A stretch of DNA of 64,000 nucleotides, from contig FOAY01000003.1 in the NCBI GenBank assembly GCA_900109485.1, forward strand, positions 124,001 to 188,000, read 5' to 3'. Below, piece after piece: positions 37,092 through 47,520 of this stretch. Under the pieces are notes generated by a model. The model ran no database searches and was not told the DNA's origin. It saw only the letters and a list, made by a program, of their open reading frames with translations. Position 1 is the first letter of the stretch. The number at the start of each line of letters is the position of its first letter. This stretch comes from Kosakonia sacchari (GTDB lineage Bacteria > Pseudomonadota > Gammaproteobacteria > Enterobacterales > Enterobacteriaceae). The position numbers were made by a program, and so were the translations under genes.

Positions 37092-37799
37092 ATGGACCGT
37101 TATCCTCGTTCTGATTCTATCGTCCAGCAGAGCCGCACCGGGCTTCAGACCTATATGGCGCAGGTCTATGGCTGGATGACCTGCGGCCTGCTGCTCACCG
37201 CTTTTGTCGCCTGGTATGCGGCCAACAGTGAAGCAGTAATGTCGTTTGTCTTCTCCAGCCGGATAACCTTTTTTGGGCTGATTATCGCGCAGCTGGCGCT
37301 GGTGTTTGTACTTTCCGGTTTGATTCAGCGTTTGAGTGCGGGCATGGCGACCACGCTGTTTATGCTCTATTCCGCGCTGACCGGGCTGACGCTCTCCAGT
37401 ATTTTGCTGGTTTACACCGCGCAATCTATTGCCGCAACCTTTGTGGTCACCGCCGGCATGTTCGGTGCGATGAGCCTGTACGGTTACACCACCAAACGGG
37501 ATCTCAGCGGCTTCGGCAACATGCTGTTTATGGGGCTGATCGGCATCGTGCTTGCTTCGCTGGTGAATTTCTGGCTGAAAAGCGAAGCGCTGATGTGGGC
37601 GGTGACCTATATCGGCGTGGTGATTTTTGTTGGCCTGACGGCGTACGACACGCAGAAGCTGAAAAACATTGGCGAGCAGATCGATACCCGCGATGCTTCG
37701 CTGTTACGTAAGTATTCCATTCTCGGCGCGCTGACGCTGTATCTCGACTTTATCAACCTGTTCCTGATGCTGTTGCGCATTTTCGGCAACCGCCGTTAA
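37092..37799 (+). CDS. ybhL: Bax inhibitor-1 family membrane protein YbhL
   Basis: A 235-residue inner-membrane protein of the BI-1/LFG (UPF0005) family with seven predicted helices; homologues such as BsYetJ act as pH-sensitive calcium leak channels, but the role of YbhL is not established. The start at 37092 (MDRYPRSDSIVQQSRTG) follows AGGAG. Family motifs are YAAN..., AGMFGAMSLYGYTTKRDLS and the C-terminal YDTQKLK with an acidic residue, followed by LYLDFINLFLMLLRIFG. It is followed by a BIME array. Confidence 0.94.
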   Translation: MDRYPRSDSIVQQSRTGLQTYMAQVYGWMTCGLLLTAFVAWYAANSEAVMSFVFSSRITFFGLIIAQLALVFVLSGLIQRLSAGMATTLFMLYSALTGLTLSSILLVYTAQSIAATFVVTAGMFGAMSLYGYTTKRDLSGFGNMLFMGLIGIVLASLVNFWLKSEALMWAVTYIGVVIFVGLTAYDTQKLKNIGEQIDTRDASLLRKYSILGALTLYLDFINLFLMLLRIFGNRR

Positions 37800-37805
37800 T
37801 TTGTC

Positions 37806-38093
37806 AGTCGCCATCAGGCAAATCGCCTGATGGCGCTTCGCTTATCAGGCCTACAGATCCCGCATTGTCCATGCCCGGCCCGTAAGCCGGATAAGGCACA
37901 AATCGCCTGATGGCGCTACGCTTATCAGGCCTACAGATCCCGCATTGCCCCTGCCTGGCCCGTAAGCCGGATAAGGCACAAGCCGCCATCAGGCAAATCG
38001 CCTGATGGCGCTACGCTTATCAGGCCTACAGATCCCGCATTGCCCCTGCCTGGCCCGTAGGCCGGATAAGGCGTAAGCCGCCATCCGGCAATC
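37806..38093. repeat. BIME array (three tandem REP-containing units)
   Basis: A unit beginning AATCGCCTGATGGCGCT occurs at 37821, 37901 and 37996 and is followed each time by TCAGGCCTACAGATCCCGCATTG or nearly so, and by a CCGGATAAGGC REP block. The first step is 80 bp and the second 95 bp, the extra 15 bp being a GCCGCCATCAGGC insert. Units two and three are almost identical. It fills the gap between convergent ybhL and ybhN. Confidence 0.9.
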
Positions 38094-38110
38094 AGCCACC
38101 ATCGAATCAA

Positions 38111-39079
38111 TCAGCCCACTTTCTCCATCGCGCGTTCATTTTTCTCCCGCAGTTTCTTCGCCCGGCTCTCCAGCGCCAGATAACCGATCAGCGCCAGCAG
38201 CAGCGGCAGAAAATAGTAGAGCACGCGATAAGCGAGCAGGGCCGCGATAATGGTTCCCTGCGCCACATGTTCACCCGCCAGCAGGGCGATAAATACCGCT
38301 TCCAGCACGCCGATACCCGCCGGAATATGCACAATCACCCCGGCAATACTGCTTACCAGCAGCACACCGAGCACAAAAAAGAAATCCGCTTTCATGCCCA
38401 GCAGCAGCCAGATAATTGCGCCCATTGCTATCCAGTTGGCGCTGGAGATCACTAACTGGGCGATGGCGAATTTCCATGAAGGCAACACCAGCTTGTGGCC
38501 TTTCACCGTCAGATGACGGCGCTTTGCGAAAGCGCAGCACCACAAATAGCCGATAATCACCAGCAGCAGTACCACACCAACAATGCGCAGCGTGCGTTCA
38601 TCGATATACCAGTGCGCCGGGATCTGCACCACGCCAAAGGTAAAGATCACACCGCCCAGCAAGATGTAGCCCAGCCAGTTGGTGGTAATACTGAGTGAGA
38701 AAATCCGCGTGATCGTGCTGCCGGGCAGCCCAAGGCGTGAATAGAGCCGGTAGCGCATGCCGATGCCGCCAACCCAGGTACTGAGCGTCAGGTTAAAGGC
38801 ATAACAGATAAACGACACCAGCATCACCTGACGTTTCGCCAGTTTATGCCCGCAGTAAGCGCGGCCGAGAAGATCATAAAACCCGTACAGCACATAGCTG
38901 ACAATCACCAGCGCGACGGCGCTAAGCAACGCGGTGCGGTTGTAGTCGCCAATCACTAGCCAGACATCGTCCCAGTTGACCTTCTGCGCATAGAGCACCA
39001 GCAGTACCGCCACGGCGATAAAAAATAGCACCGTCAGGATTTTTTTCGCCAGCCGCCAGCGAGGATGTGATTTTTTCAT
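38111..39079 (-). CDS. ybhN: YbhN, UPF0104 family inner-membrane protein
   Basis: A 322-residue polytopic protein of the lysylphosphatidylglycerol synthase transmembrane-region (UPF0104) family, with about eight helices and without a synthetase domain. The start at 39079 ([14 protein letters not shown]) overlaps the clsB stop by one base (TGATG); the frame extension to 39250 lies within clsB. Conserved segments are YAFNLTLSTWVGGIGMRYRLYSRLG and VHIPAGIGVLEAVF. Third gene of ybhP-clsB-ybhN; the operon context suggests a role in phospholipid handling, but this is inference. Confidence 0.93.
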   Translation of the reverse strand: MKKSHPRWRLAKKILTVLFFIAVAVLLVLYAQKVNWDDVWLVIGDYNRTALLSAVALVIVSYVLYGFYDLLGRAYCGHKLAKRQVMLVSFICYAFNLTLSTWVGGIGMRYRLYSRLGLPGSTITRIFSLSITTNWLGYILLGGVIFTFGVVQIPAHWYIDERTLRIVGVVLLLVIIGYLWCCAFAKRRHLTVKGHKLVLPSWKFAIAQLVISSANWIAMGAIIWLLLGMKADFFFVLGVLLVSSIAGVIVHIPAGIGVLEAVFIALLAGEHVAQGTIIAALLAYRVLYYFLPLLLALIGYLALESRAKKLREKNERAMEKVG

Positions 39080-40323
39080 CAGGGTTTCACCCCCGGATGT
39101 TCTGTTTCCGCACGATCCTGGGTTTCGATTTCCGGCTGGATGGGCGGTTTCACCTGCGCCAACTGCGGCGTATGTGCAGGAAGCCAGCCGGCCATGGCCG
39201 GAAAATGGCGTAAGAAGTGGAACACGACAATGCTCTTGCCGAGGTTCCACCAGGTGCGCTTCGGCGCCATCGATTCGTCCACCCGCACGCAGTCCTCGCG
39301 AATAATGGCCTGCAAATTGTCGCGCAGCGTCTGGTTAAATTCACGGTCATGGATAATCAGGTTAGCCTCCAGATTCAGCGACAGACTGAGCGGATCGAGG
39401 TTGCTGGAACCCACCGTCGCCCAGTGATCGTCCATCAGCGCTACTTTGCCGTGCAGCGGGCGGCGGCGATATTCATACACCTGAACGCCGCCTTTCAGCA
39501 GATAGTTGTACAGCAGCTCCGCGCCGACTTTGACAATCGGCATATCCGGCTCGCCCTGCACAATCAGTTTCACCGACACACCGCGCCGGGCAGCGTTGCG
39601 CATGGCGTGCAGCAGGCGATAACCGGGGAAGAAGTAGGCGTTGGCAATAATCACTTCACGGCGGGCTTTGGCCAGCATCTTCAAATAATGGCGTTCAATA
39701 TCGTCGCGATGATCGTTATTATCGCGCCAGATAAACAGCGCCTGCGCTTCGCCGGGCGTGCGGTTCTCTTCCGGGCGATGGCGTCGGCGCTGCCACCAAC
39801 GTTTTGCCGGGGCGTTATCCGGCAGATTCTCCAGCTCAAATTGCAGAATATCTTCCACAATCGGCCCTTCAACGCGCACGGCGTAATCCTGCTTGGCTTC
39901 CGGGCCATAGCTGGTGAGATGTTCCGCTGAATAGTTAATGCCGCCAACAAACGCCACGGTGTTATCGATCACCACAATTTTACGGTGCATGCGGCGAAAG
40001 AGATTGGTGCGCATACCGAGCAGGCGCGGGCGCGGATCGTAATAGCGGAATACCACGCCCGCGGTGGTCAACTCGTTGACAAACGGTTCGCTTAAATCCG
40101 GCGAGCCGTAACCATCCAGCAGCACTTCGATGTTGATCCCGCGCCGGGCGGCCCGCAGCAGCACCTGCTGCAACTGGCGGCCAACGTCATCCTCAAACCA
40201 GATAAAGGTTTCCAGGATGACGCGTTGCTGCGCATGGTCGATGGCGTCATACAGCGCCGGATAGTAGTTGTCGCCGTTTTCCAGCAACTGAATACGGTTA
40301 CCTTCCCGCCAGGTGCATTTCAT
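39079..40323 (-). CDS. clsB: Cardiolipin synthase B
   Basis: A phospholipase D-type transphosphatidylase making cardiolipin at the inner membrane. The 414-residue protein has two HKD motifs: [16 protein letters not shown] with His113, Lys115 and Asp120, and [21 protein letters not shown] in the C-terminal half. Unlike ClsA there are no N-terminal membrane helices. It starts four bases inside the end of ybhP (ATGA) and overlaps ybhN by one base, giving a fully coupled operon. Confidence 0.96.
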   Translation of the reverse strand: MKCTWREGNRIQLLENGDNYYPALYDAIDHAQQRVILETFIWFEDDVGRQLQQVLLRAARRGINIEVLLDGYGSPDLSEPFVNELTTAGVVFRYYDPRPRLLGMRTNLFRRMHRKIVVIDNTVAFVGGINYSAEHLTSYGPEAKQDYAVRVEGPIVEDILQFELENLPDNAPAKRWWQRRRHRPEENRTPGEAQALFIWRDNNDHRDDIERHYLKMLAKARREVIIANAYFFPGYRLLHAMRNAARRGVSVKLIVQGEPDMPIVKVGAELLYNYLLKGGVQVYEYRRRPLHGKVALMDDHWATVGSSNLDPLSLSLNLEANLIIHDREFNQTLRDNLQAIIREDCVRVDESMAPKRTWWNLGKSIVVFHFLRHFPAMAGWLPAHTPQLAQVKPPIQPEIETQDRAETEHPGVKP

Positions 40324-41081
40324 AGGTGGATCTCTGCGCTCAGAGGGGCGTGATCGGAAAGGTGTCGCCAGTTACGCAGCGGCAGCGCGGTCGGCGCGCT
40401 GGCATTAGCGTTTTTCACATAGATGCGATCGAGCCTCAACAATGGCAGCGCGACCGGGAAAGTGCGGGCAGGGCGGCCGTGAGCGCGGGTGAAAATCTCC
40501 TCCAGCCCGGCCTGCGTTTTGAGCGGATGGTTGGCTTTTTGCCGCCAGTCATTAAAGTCGCCCGCCACCACGACCGGTTCGCCTTCGGGCAGCGCATTCA
40601 CCCACTCTGCCAGCATGGTGAGCTGCGCCTGGCGATGAGCTTCCCGCAGGCCAAGATGAACGCAAATGACATGTACGGAATAGCCGAGATCCGGTGGCGT
40701 AATGCGGCAGTAGAGCAGGCCGCGTTTTTCGCTGCCATCGACAGAAACATCACGATTTTCAAAGTGTTCAATCGGATAGCGGGAAAGCACCGCATTTCCG
40801 TGATGTCCTTCGGGATAAACCGCGTTGCGTCCGTAGGCGTAATCGCTCCACATGGTATCGGCAAGAAATTCATAGTGGGTGGTGTCCGGCCAGTTCTCCA
40901 CATGCAGTGGATGCACTTCGTGGGCGCCCATCACTTCCTGCAGGCAGACAATATCCGCGCTGACGGTCCGTACCGCGTCGCGCAGCTCAGGCAAAATAAA
41001 GCGCCGGTTAAACGCGGTAAAGCCTTTGTGGGTATTGATGGTGAGCACTTTCAATGAAAAATGTCGCGCGTGTTGGGTCAT
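40320..41081 (-). CDS. ybhP: Endonuclease/exonuclease/phosphatase family protein YbhP
   Basis: A 253-residue EEP-superfamily hydrolase of unknown substrate. Metal and catalytic motifs are present in order: [21 protein letters not shown] (Glu ligand), [28 protein letters not shown] (Asp and Asn) and the final [10 protein letters not shown] (Asp-His pair). The start at 41081 ([13 protein letters not shown]) matches E. coli; the upstream extension lacks homology. First gene of ybhP-clsB-ybhN, where a phosphodiesterase acting on a lipid would fit, by inference. Confidence 0.94.
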   Translation of the reverse strand: MTQHARHFSLKVLTINTHKGFTAFNRRFILPELRDAVRTVSADIVCLQEVMGAHEVHPLHVENWPDTTHYEFLADTMWSDYAYGRNAVYPEGHHGNAVLSRYPIEHFENRDVSVDGSEKRGLLYCRITPPDLGYSVHVICVHLGLREAHRQAQLTMLAEWVNALPEGEPVVVAGDFNDWRQKANHPLKTQAGLEEIFTRAHGRPARTFPVALPLLRLDRIYVKNANASAPTALPLRNWRHLSDHAPLSAEIHL

Positions 41082-41213
41082 AATTCTCCTGCCAGCGTCA
41101 CTCTCCTCGTGAAAATAAATTGTAGTCCCTGTCACAAATTGTGGCGGGGTTACGGAATTTTCCGTAAATCCGCGTACTCTTCAAAAAGACAAAAATTCTT
41201 CAGGAGAGAGGCC

Positions 41214-41624
41214 ATGAAGTGGCAACAACACATTCGTGATGTAACTGGCCTGAGTTGCTGGCAGATTATGTTGCATATGCTGATTGTAGCGCTGCTGGTG
41301 ATGGGCTGGATGAGCGGTTCTCTGGTACGCGTCGGTCTGGGCCTGTGCGTACTTTACGGCGTGTCCGTACTGCTGATGCTGTTTCTTCAGCGCCACCACG
41401 ATGCACGCTGGCGCGGCATCGGCGATGTGCTGGAAGAGCTGACCACCACCTGGTATTTCGGCGCGTCGCTGATCGTTATCTGGCTGCTTTACCGCGTGCT
41501 GCCTAACCACTTTATTCTGGCCGCCGTCGGGCTGGTTATTCTTGCGGGTCCGGCGGTGGTTTCGCTGCTGACCAAAGAGCGCAAGTTAGGCAATATTTCT
41601 GCGAAACAGCGCATACGCCGCTGA
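41214..41624 (+). CDS. ybhQ: YbhQ, inner-membrane protein
   Basis: A 136-residue protein with four predicted membrane helices and no known function, conserved in enterobacteria. The start at 41214 ([17 protein letters not shown]) follows CAGGAGAGAGG; the frame extension back to 41061 crosses the promoter region. The E. coli-like segment [22 protein letters not shown] is its most conserved part. It is divergent from ybhP and its last 39 bases overlap the 3' end of convergent ybhR. Confidence 0.93.
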   Translation: MKWQQHIRDVTGLSCWQIMLHMLIVALLVMGWMSGSLVRVGLGLCVLYGVSVLLMLFLQRHHDARWRGIGDVLEELTTTWYFGASLIVIWLLYRVLPNHFILAAVGLVILAGPAVVSLLTKERKLGNISAKQRIRR

Positions 41625-42692
41625 TCCGGTGACGGCCGCAATCACCACCAGCGGCCATAGACTCTGCCAGACAATCGTTAAGCTGGCATCCTTCAAATAA
41701 ATTTCCTTGGTGATATCGGTAAAGTGCCGGATAGGGTTAGCCCAGGTTAAATCCTGCAACCAGACCGGCATGTTCTCCACCGGCGACACATAGCCCGACA
41801 GCAGGATCGCGGGCATCATAAAGACAAACACGCCAATAAATGCCTGCTGCTGCGTCGCGCAAAGCGACGAAATCAGCAGGCCGAAACCCACCAGCGACAA
41901 GCCATAAATCAGCATTGAGAAATAGAACAGCAGCAGCGATCCGGCAAAGGGAATTTTATAGGCCAGAATGCCGACGGAGAGCACAATCGTCGCCTGAAAT
42001 GTTGCGACAATCAGCGCCGGCACGGCTTTGCCGACAAAGATTTGCCACGTGGACAGCGGCGAAACCAGTAGCTGATCCAGCGTGCCCTGTTCGCGTTCGC
42101 GCGCCACCGACAGCGAGGTCACAATCATCACGCCGATGGTGGTGATCATGGCGATCAGCGACGGCACCACAAACCATTTGTAATCAAGATTCGGGTTGTA
42201 CCAGTTGCGAATCACCAGCTCGCTGTTATTCGGTTTCTGCTGGCCGCTCAGCAGTTCCTGCTGATAATCCTGCACGATTTGTTGCAGATAATTGGCGGCG
42301 ATTTGCGCACTGTTGGAGTTGCGCCCGTCGAGGATCAACTGCATTGGCGCGGTGATGCCGCTATCAAGATTGCGCGAAAAATCGGCCGGAAAACGCACCA
42401 GCAATAACGCTTTCTGCGTATCGATGGTCGGGCGTATCTCCTGCGGGCTTTTCAGCAGCAGAATATGGGTAAAGGCTTTGGCGCGGGCAAAACGCTGCGT
42501 CAGCTCAACCGCGTGCTTACCGTTATCTTCGTTATAGATGGCGATAGTGGCGTTGGTCACTTCCAGCGTGGCGGCAAAGGGGAACAGCAGCACCTGCAAC
42601 AGCACCGGCAGGATCAGAATGGCGCGGGTTTGCGGTTCGCGCAGTAGCGACTGTAACTCTTTGCGGATAAGCGTCAGTAAACGGTGAAACAT
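41586..42692 (-). CDS. ybhR: ABC exporter permease YbhR
   Basis: A 368-residue ABC-2-type membrane subunit with an N-terminal helix, a large periplasmic domain (about 40-170) and five C-terminal helices. With YbhS and YbhF it forms the YbhFSR exporter, which works with the YbhG membrane fusion protein; in E. coli it is linked to tolerance to tetracycline, cefoperazone or chloramphenicol and to Na+/Li+ efflux. The conserved ABC-2 amphipathic region [18 protein letters not shown] is present. Last gene of the cecR-ybhGFSR operon, with a 39-base convergent overlap with ybhQ. Confidence 0.94.
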   Translation of the reverse strand: MFHRLLTLIRKELQSLLREPQTRAILILPVLLQVLLFPFAATLEVTNATIAIYNEDNGKHAVELTQRFARAKAFTHILLLKSPQEIRPTIDTQKALLLVRFPADFSRNLDSGITAPMQLILDGRNSNSAQIAANYLQQIVQDYQQELLSGQQKPNNSELVIRNWYNPNLDYKWFVVPSLIAMITTIGVMIVTSLSVAREREQGTLDQLLVSPLSTWQIFVGKAVPALIVATFQATIVLSVGILAYKIPFAGSLLLFYFSMLIYGLSLVGFGLLISSLCATQQQAFIGVFVFMMPAILLSGYVSPVENMPVWLQDLTWANPIRHFTDITKEIYLKDASLTIVWQSLWPLVVIAAVTGSAAYALFRRNIA

Positions 42693-42701
42693 GGGTTTTC
42701 C

Positions 42702-43835
42702 TTAATCCAGTCTGCGTTTGGTTTTCAGCCACGTCAGGCCAATAAACATCAGCGCCGAGGCAATCAAAAACAGGACGTTAACCATCAACACCACCGGGAT
42801 ATTGCCCGCCAGAAACAGGCTTTGCAGGGTGCTGACGAAATAACGCGCCGGAATGATATAGGTCACCACGCGGATAACGGCGGGCATACTGTCAATCTGG
42901 AAGATAAAACCGGATAGCATAATCGACGGCAAAAAGGCGGCATTCAGCGCGACCTGCGCGGCATTAAACTGGTTACGTGTGATAGTGGAAATCAGCAGCC
43001 CCATTCCCAACGTGCTGAGCAAAAACAGGCTGGTGATGAGAAATAAAATCAGCAGCGAGCCGCGATAAGGCACACCGAGAATAAACACCGACACCAGCAT
43101 GCACAGCAGCATTGCCAGCATGCCGAGAAAATAGTAGGGAATCAGCTTGCACAGCAGCAATTCCGCGCGCGTCACTTCGGTTGAAAGCAGGGCCTCCATC
43201 GTGCCGCGCTCCCATTCGCGCGCCACCACCAGCGAGGTGAGGATGGCGCCAATCACCGTCATGATGATGGTCACCGCGCCTGGAATAATAAAATGCTGGC
43301 TGATGGCAGCCGGGTTAAACCAGTAGCGGGTCTGCACATCGATCAACGGCTCAAAGGTCTGTCCCCGATCTTCTGCCCGCTGCTGCTGCCAGAGTTGCCA
43401 GATCCCCTGTACGTAGCCCTGCACAAAGTTGGCGGTATTCGGTTCGCTGCCATCGGTGATCACCTGAATCGGCGCAACTTCATTTGCACGCGCCATCTGC
43501 GCGGCGAAATTCGTCGGCACCACCACCAGCCCGCGAATACGCCCGGCCTGCATCATCTGGATGAGCTGCGGGCGGTTATCGCTGATCGTGGCATCAATAT
43601 AGGGCGAGCCGGTCAGCGTATGGGTGAAATCCATCGCCTCTTTGCTCTGCTGCTCCAGCAGCACGCCAATCCGTAGCTTGCTGGAATCAAGGTTGATGCC
43701 GTAGCCGAAGATAAACAGCAGCAACAGCGGGATGACGACGGCAATCAGCCAGCTACTGGGGTCGCGGACAATCTGCCGCGTCTCTTTGACGCACAGCGCC
43801 CGCACGCGCCGCCAACTGAGAGTGTTAAGATGCAT
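42702..43835 (-). CDS. ybhS: ABC exporter permease YbhS
   Basis: A 377-residue ABC-2-type permease paralogous to YbhR: an N-terminal helix ([20 protein letters not shown]), a periplasmic domain, a coupling segment [20 protein letters not shown] and five further helices. It forms the membrane part of YbhFSR together with YbhR. The start at 43835 ([18 protein letters not shown]) overlaps ybhF by 11 bases; the frame extension to 43910 is inside ybhF. Confidence 0.94.
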   Translation of the reverse strand: MHLNTLSWRRVRALCVKETRQIVRDPSSWLIAVVIPLLLLFIFGYGINLDSSKLRIGVLLEQQSKEAMDFTHTLTGSPYIDATISDNRPQLIQMMQAGRIRGLVVVPTNFAAQMARANEVAPIQVITDGSEPNTANFVQGYVQGIWQLWQQQRAEDRGQTFEPLIDVQTRYWFNPAAISQHFIIPGAVTIIMTVIGAILTSLVVAREWERGTMEALLSTEVTRAELLLCKLIPYYFLGMLAMLLCMLVSVFILGVPYRGSLLILFLITSLFLLSTLGMGLLISTITRNQFNAAQVALNAAFLPSIMLSGFIFQIDSMPAVIRVVTYIIPARYFVSTLQSLFLAGNIPVVLMVNVLFLIASALMFIGLTWLKTKRRLD

Positions 43836-45564
43836 GGCCGTGCTCCTTATCCCAGTTATGGATAAGCGTAATAAAAGCCTGCTCCATTGTTGGATCCGGG
43901 TTATCCGCATCGGCGCTTTGCGCCTTTAAATCATCCGGCGTGCCGCTGGCGATAAGCTTTCCGCGGTACACCAGCCCGATACGATCGCAATACTCGGCTT
44001 CGTCCATAAAGTGCGTGGTGACCATCACGGTCACGCCTTTCTCCACCATGCTGTTGATGTGCAGCCAGAACTCCCGTCGCGTCAGTGGATCGACGCCGGA
44101 AGTGGGTTCATCAAGAAAGAGAATATCCGGTTCATGCATCAGCGAGCAGGCCAGCGCCAGGCGCTGCTTAAAACCCAGCGGCAATTCATCGGTCGCATGA
44201 TGAGCAATGGCTTTCAGCCCGAACGCCTCGCTCATGCGGGTTATCTTTTCGTTTTGCGCCCGTCCGCGCAGGCCATAGACGCCGGAGAAAAAGCGCAGGT
44301 TCTGCTCCACCGTCAGGTTGCCGTACAGCGAGAATTTTTGCGCCATATAACCCAGATGCTGACGCGCTTTGCCGGAACTGACTTTGAGATCGAGATTCAG
44401 CACCAGCGCCTGGCCGTCGGTGGGCACTAACAAACCGCACATCATCTTGAAGGTGGTCGATTTACCCGCGCCGTTCGGCCCCAGCAGGCCGAAGATTTCA
44501 CCGCGCTTGACGGCAAAATCGACATGATCGGTAGCGGCGAAATCACCAAATTTTTTGGTCAGCGAGCGGGCTTCAATCACCGTTTCGTCCGTGCTGCCTT
44601 CCACCGTATGCAGAATCGCCCCCAGCGGGGATTCGGATGCGCCCGCGCCGCCGAGCAGATCGATAAACGCATCTTCAAAGCGCGGTGCGGTTTCCGTTAT
44701 CTCTAATACCGGCATGTTGTCGGCGTGGCGAATTTCGTCGGCGTGCGCCTCTTTTTTCAGGATCATGCGCACCGAGCGCCCCTGGATCATGCCATCGCTG
44801 ACCTGCGGCTGACGCAGGATAAGACGCAGCAAGCGGCGGTTGTTCTCCTGCGCGCTGGTGACCAGAAAACTGCGCCCGGCCATGCGTTGCGTCAGCGCAG
44901 TCGGCTCGCCCTGATACAGCAATTCGCCTTCGTTCATCAGCAGCACATCGCGGCACTGCTCCGCTTCATCAAGATACGACGTGCTCCAGAGGATCAGCAT
45001 CCCTTCGCCCGCCAGTTCATGCACCATCTGCCACAGCTCGCGGCGGGAAATCGGGTCAACGCCGACGCCCGGCTCATCCAGCAACAGCACTTTCGGTTCG
45101 CCGACCAGCGTGCAGGCCAGCCCCAGTTTCTGCTTCATCCCGCCGGAGAGCTTTCCGGCCAGCCGTCCGGTAAACGGGGCGAGAGCGGTAAACTCCAGCA
45201 GGCGTTCGAAGGTCTGACGGCGCTGCTCGCCGGTGACGCTGCGCAGATCGGCGTACAGATTGAGGTTTTCCATCACCGTTAAATCTTCATACAGCCCGAA
45301 TTTTTGCGGCATATAACCGAGCATGGCGTGCAGTTCGCTATCCTGACGTAGCGGGTCCAGCCCCATCACCTGCACGCTGCCTTCATCCTGTTTCATCAGC
45401 CCGGCAAGAATCCGCATCAGCGTGGTTTTCCCTGCGCCGTCCGGGCCGACCAGCCCGGTGACATACCCGGCGCGAATCTCGCAATCGAGCTTTGCGACGG
45501 CGGGTTTTTCCATGCCTGGAAAGCGTTTTACCAGCCCGCGTAAATGGATGGATGCCTCATTCAT
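43825..45564 (-). CDS. ybhF: ABC exporter double ATPase YbhF
   Basis: A 579-residue protein of two fused ABC ATPase domains that powers YbhS/YbhR. Domain 1 has Walker [10 protein letters not shown], signature [12 protein letters not shown] and Walker [13 protein letters not shown]. Domain 2 has Walker [10 protein letters not shown] and Walker [13 protein letters not shown], while its signature reads [12 protein letters not shown]. The start at 45564 ([17 protein letters not shown]) overlaps ybhG by 8 bases. Domain 1 thus has the canonical signature and domain 2 a degenerate one; E. coli YbhF shows the same asymmetry. Confidence 0.95.
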   Translation of the reverse strand: MNEASIHLRGLVKRFPGMEKPAVAKLDCEIRAGYVTGLVGPDGAGKTTLMRILAGLMKQDEGSVQVMGLDPLRQDSELHAMLGYMPQKFGLYEDLTVMENLNLYADLRSVTGEQRRQTFERLLEFTALAPFTGRLAGKLSGGMKQKLGLACTLVGEPKVLLLDEPGVGVDPISRRELWQMVHELAGEGMLILWSTSYLDEAEQCRDVLLMNEGELLYQGEPTALTQRMAGRSFLVTSAQENNRRLLRLILRQPQVSDGMIQGRSVRMILKKEAHADEIRHADNMPVLEITETAPRFEDAFIDLLGGAGASESPLGAILHTVEGSTDETVIEARSLTKKFGDFAATDHVDFAVKRGEIFGLLGPNGAGKSTTFKMMCGLLVPTDGQALVLNLDLKVSSGKARQHLGYMAQKFSLYGNLTVEQNLRFFSGVYGLRGRAQNEKITRMSEAFGLKAIAHHATDELPLGFKQRLALACSLMHEPDILFLDEPTSGVDPLTRREFWLHINSMVEKGVTVMVTTHFMDEAEYCDRIGLVYRGKLIASGTPDDLKAQSADADNPDPTMEQAFITLIHNWDKEHGHAS

Positions 45565-46555
45565 GACGCGCCTCGCCCGCAAAACGCACGGTTACTGGCA
45601 TCCCCTGGCGCAGCGAGTTGTCGGCATCGGTAACGATAATGCGCAGGCGATACACCAGATCGGTTCGCAGATCCGGGGTTTGTACGGTTTTGGGCGTAAA
45701 TTCGGCGGTGGGCGAGACAAAGCCGATTTTGCCGTGATACGGCTTATTCGGTCGCCCGTCGGTGTAAAGCAACACGTCCTGCCCTGGCTGCGCCTGCTGC
45801 AAGTTGATCTCATCAACATACGCGCGCACCCATACCGGACGAGTTAATGACAAGGTGAATACGGTGCTGCCCGCGCTGAGCATGCTGCCTGGCTCAACGG
45901 CGCGGGTCAGGATTGTCCCGGCGGAAGGGGCGACCAACGTGGTGTCATGCAGATCCAGTTGCGCCTGCGCCAGTGCGGCCTGCGCCTGTTCAAGGCCCGC
46001 TTTCGCCTGTTCAATCTCCTGCGGGCGGTTACCGGTGCGGTACTGGCTTAACTTGTCCTGCGCGGATTTCAGCGTTGCCTGCGCCTGATCCCGTGTGGAA
46101 CGGGCATTTTCCAGATCGTTGGCGGAGATCACCCGGCTTTTCCATAACCCCTGCTGACGCTGATAGTAGTTTTGCGCGTAGTCATAGGCGGCCTGCGCCT
46201 GATTCACCGCCGCGACAGCCTGGGCAATCTCTTCATCACGGTAACCCGCGGTAGCCAGATCGTATTTCGCTTGCGCAGTGGTGACATTGGCCTGCGCCTG
46301 CAATAAGGCATTCTGGTAGGGTGCTTTATCGATCTCACCGAGTGTCTGTCCGGCCTGAATCGCATCGCCCTCATCAACGTTTAGCGAAGCGAGCCGTCCG
46401 CCGACGCGGAAACTCAAATTCACCGTGCGAATATCAACGTTACCGTACAGGGTGAGCGCGCGCTCCTGTCTGCTCTGATACCACATCCAGCCGCCAGCCA
46501 GCGCGGCGATAACGACCACCACAATTAACACCGTAACGAGAGGTTTTTTCATCAC
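45557..46555 (-). CDS. ybhG: Periplasmic membrane-fusion protein YbhG
   Basis: A 332-residue HlyD/EmrA-type adaptor with an N-terminal signal anchor ([19 protein letters not shown]), a beta-barrel/lipoyl half motif ([18 protein letters not shown]), a long alanine- and glutamine-rich coiled-coil hairpin (about 75-210), the second lipoyl half ([18 protein letters not shown]) and a C-terminal barrel. It links YbhFSR to an outer-membrane channel, presumably TolC. The start overlaps the cecR stop by 4 bases (ATGA). Confidence 0.94.
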   Translation of the reverse strand: MMKKPLVTVLIVVVVIAALAGGWMWYQSRQERALTLYGNVDIRTVNLSFRVGGRLASLNVDEGDAIQAGQTLGEIDKAPYQNALLQAQANVTTAQAKYDLATAGYRDEEIAQAVAAVNQAQAAYDYAQNYYQRQQGLWKSRVISANDLENARSTRDQAQATLKSAQDKLSQYRTGNRPQEIEQAKAGLEQAQAALAQAQLDLHDTTLVAPSAGTILTRAVEPGSMLSAGSTVFTLSLTRPVWVRAYVDEINLQQAQPGQDVLLYTDGRPNKPYHGKIGFVSPTAEFTPKTVQTPDLRTDLVYRLRIIVTDADNSLRQGMPVTVRFAGEARHE

Positions 46556-47226
46556 TCCGGACTCCTGTGCGTTAATCCTTGCAAAATGAGATCGATATGG
46601 CAGGTGATAACCTGATAAATCTGCGCGGTTTTCTCTTCATCAAACTGCGACCAGCCCGCACGCAACAAGAAGGTTTCCCGCCCGAGACGAAACGCGAGAA
46701 TTTCACCGAGCAGCGCGTGGGTATGAATAATGGTTTCGGTATCCGTTGCCTCTCGCCCGGTATAGGCCGCCAGCAGGGCGGTAAGATGGCTGTGCATCGG
46801 CGCAATAACCTGATCGTGTACCCGCTGATACGCCCGCGTTGGCGAGAGCTGCTCGCGGGAGATAAATTTGCTCAGGTTCAGCGTCTCATCATGGGTGAGC
46901 AGCGTGATCATGCTGCGGCAGGCGCTATGGATCAGGGTGCGTATTTCCGCCTTATCCGGCTCCGGCTGCGCGAACAACGCTTCGGCGGCCTGGACATGCG
47001 GGTGGAAATTCTTATTGATAAAGTCGGCGATCCACTGGGCGCAGGCGAGGTATAAATCCTCCTTCGAACCAAAATAGTAGGTGATCGCCGCAATATTTTG
47101 CCCGGCCTGCGCGGCGATATCGCGGGTGGTAGCGTGCAGCCCGTATTCACCGAATTGCGCCAGCGCAGCGGCAATCAACTGTTGTTTGGCCTGTTCGCCT
47201 TTACTGGTCGTTGGGGTCGTATTCAT
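46552..47226 (-). CDS. cecR: TetR-family regulator CecR
   Basis: A 224-residue TetR-type repressor; E. coli CecR controls rhlE and its own operon with ybhGFSR and affects sensitivity to cefoperazone and chloramphenicol. The N-terminal helix-turn-helix is [28 protein letters not shown] (about 31-58), followed by a ligand-binding helical domain. The start at 47226 ([17 protein letters not shown]) was chosen by homology; the seven-codon extension would reach into the palindromic operator. It is divergent from rhlE and is the first gene of cecR-ybhGFSR. Confidence 0.94.
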   Translation of the reverse strand: MNTTPTTSKGEQAKQQLIAAALAQFGEYGLHATTRDIAAQAGQNIAAITYYFGSKEDLYLACAQWIADFINKNFHPHVQAAEALFAQPEPDKAEIRTLIHSACRSMITLLTHDETLNLSKFISREQLSPTRAYQRVHDQVIAPMHSHLTALLAAYTGREATDTETIIHTHALLGEILAFRLGRETFLLRAGWSQFDEEKTAQIYQVITCHIDLILQGLTHRSPE

Positions 47227-47239
47227 GGCGGCAAAATAA

Positions 47240-47259
47240 TTAATCAATCGATTGATTAA
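47240..47259. promoter_or_regulatory. Palindromic operator, probable CecR site
   Basis: TTAATCAATCGATTGATTAA is a perfect 20-bp palindrome 13 bases before cecR and in the cecR-rhlE intergenic region. Its size and symmetry suit a TetR-family dimer pair. The regulator assignment is inferred from position. Confidence 0.75.
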
Positions 47260-47520
47260 ATTTATGCTTCAGAACGAAACTTGTCCAGCGCCATGCAGGG
47301 AAAAGGTGACGAGTGAAGCGGAAACCGGTTCAGCAGGCGCTGCTATGCCGACCTGCAACAGGCGGAAAGATTGCAGACGATCCCTGGCCGGATATTTATG
47401 CGCTCGATCACAAAAGCTGATACACTCCGCACCTTCATGACATTGTGGTTTTTGTCATCAGTCAAATTATATCTCCCTGAAAACTACACCTGTGACAGGT
47501 CGGGGCGGTGTGGAGTTGTT

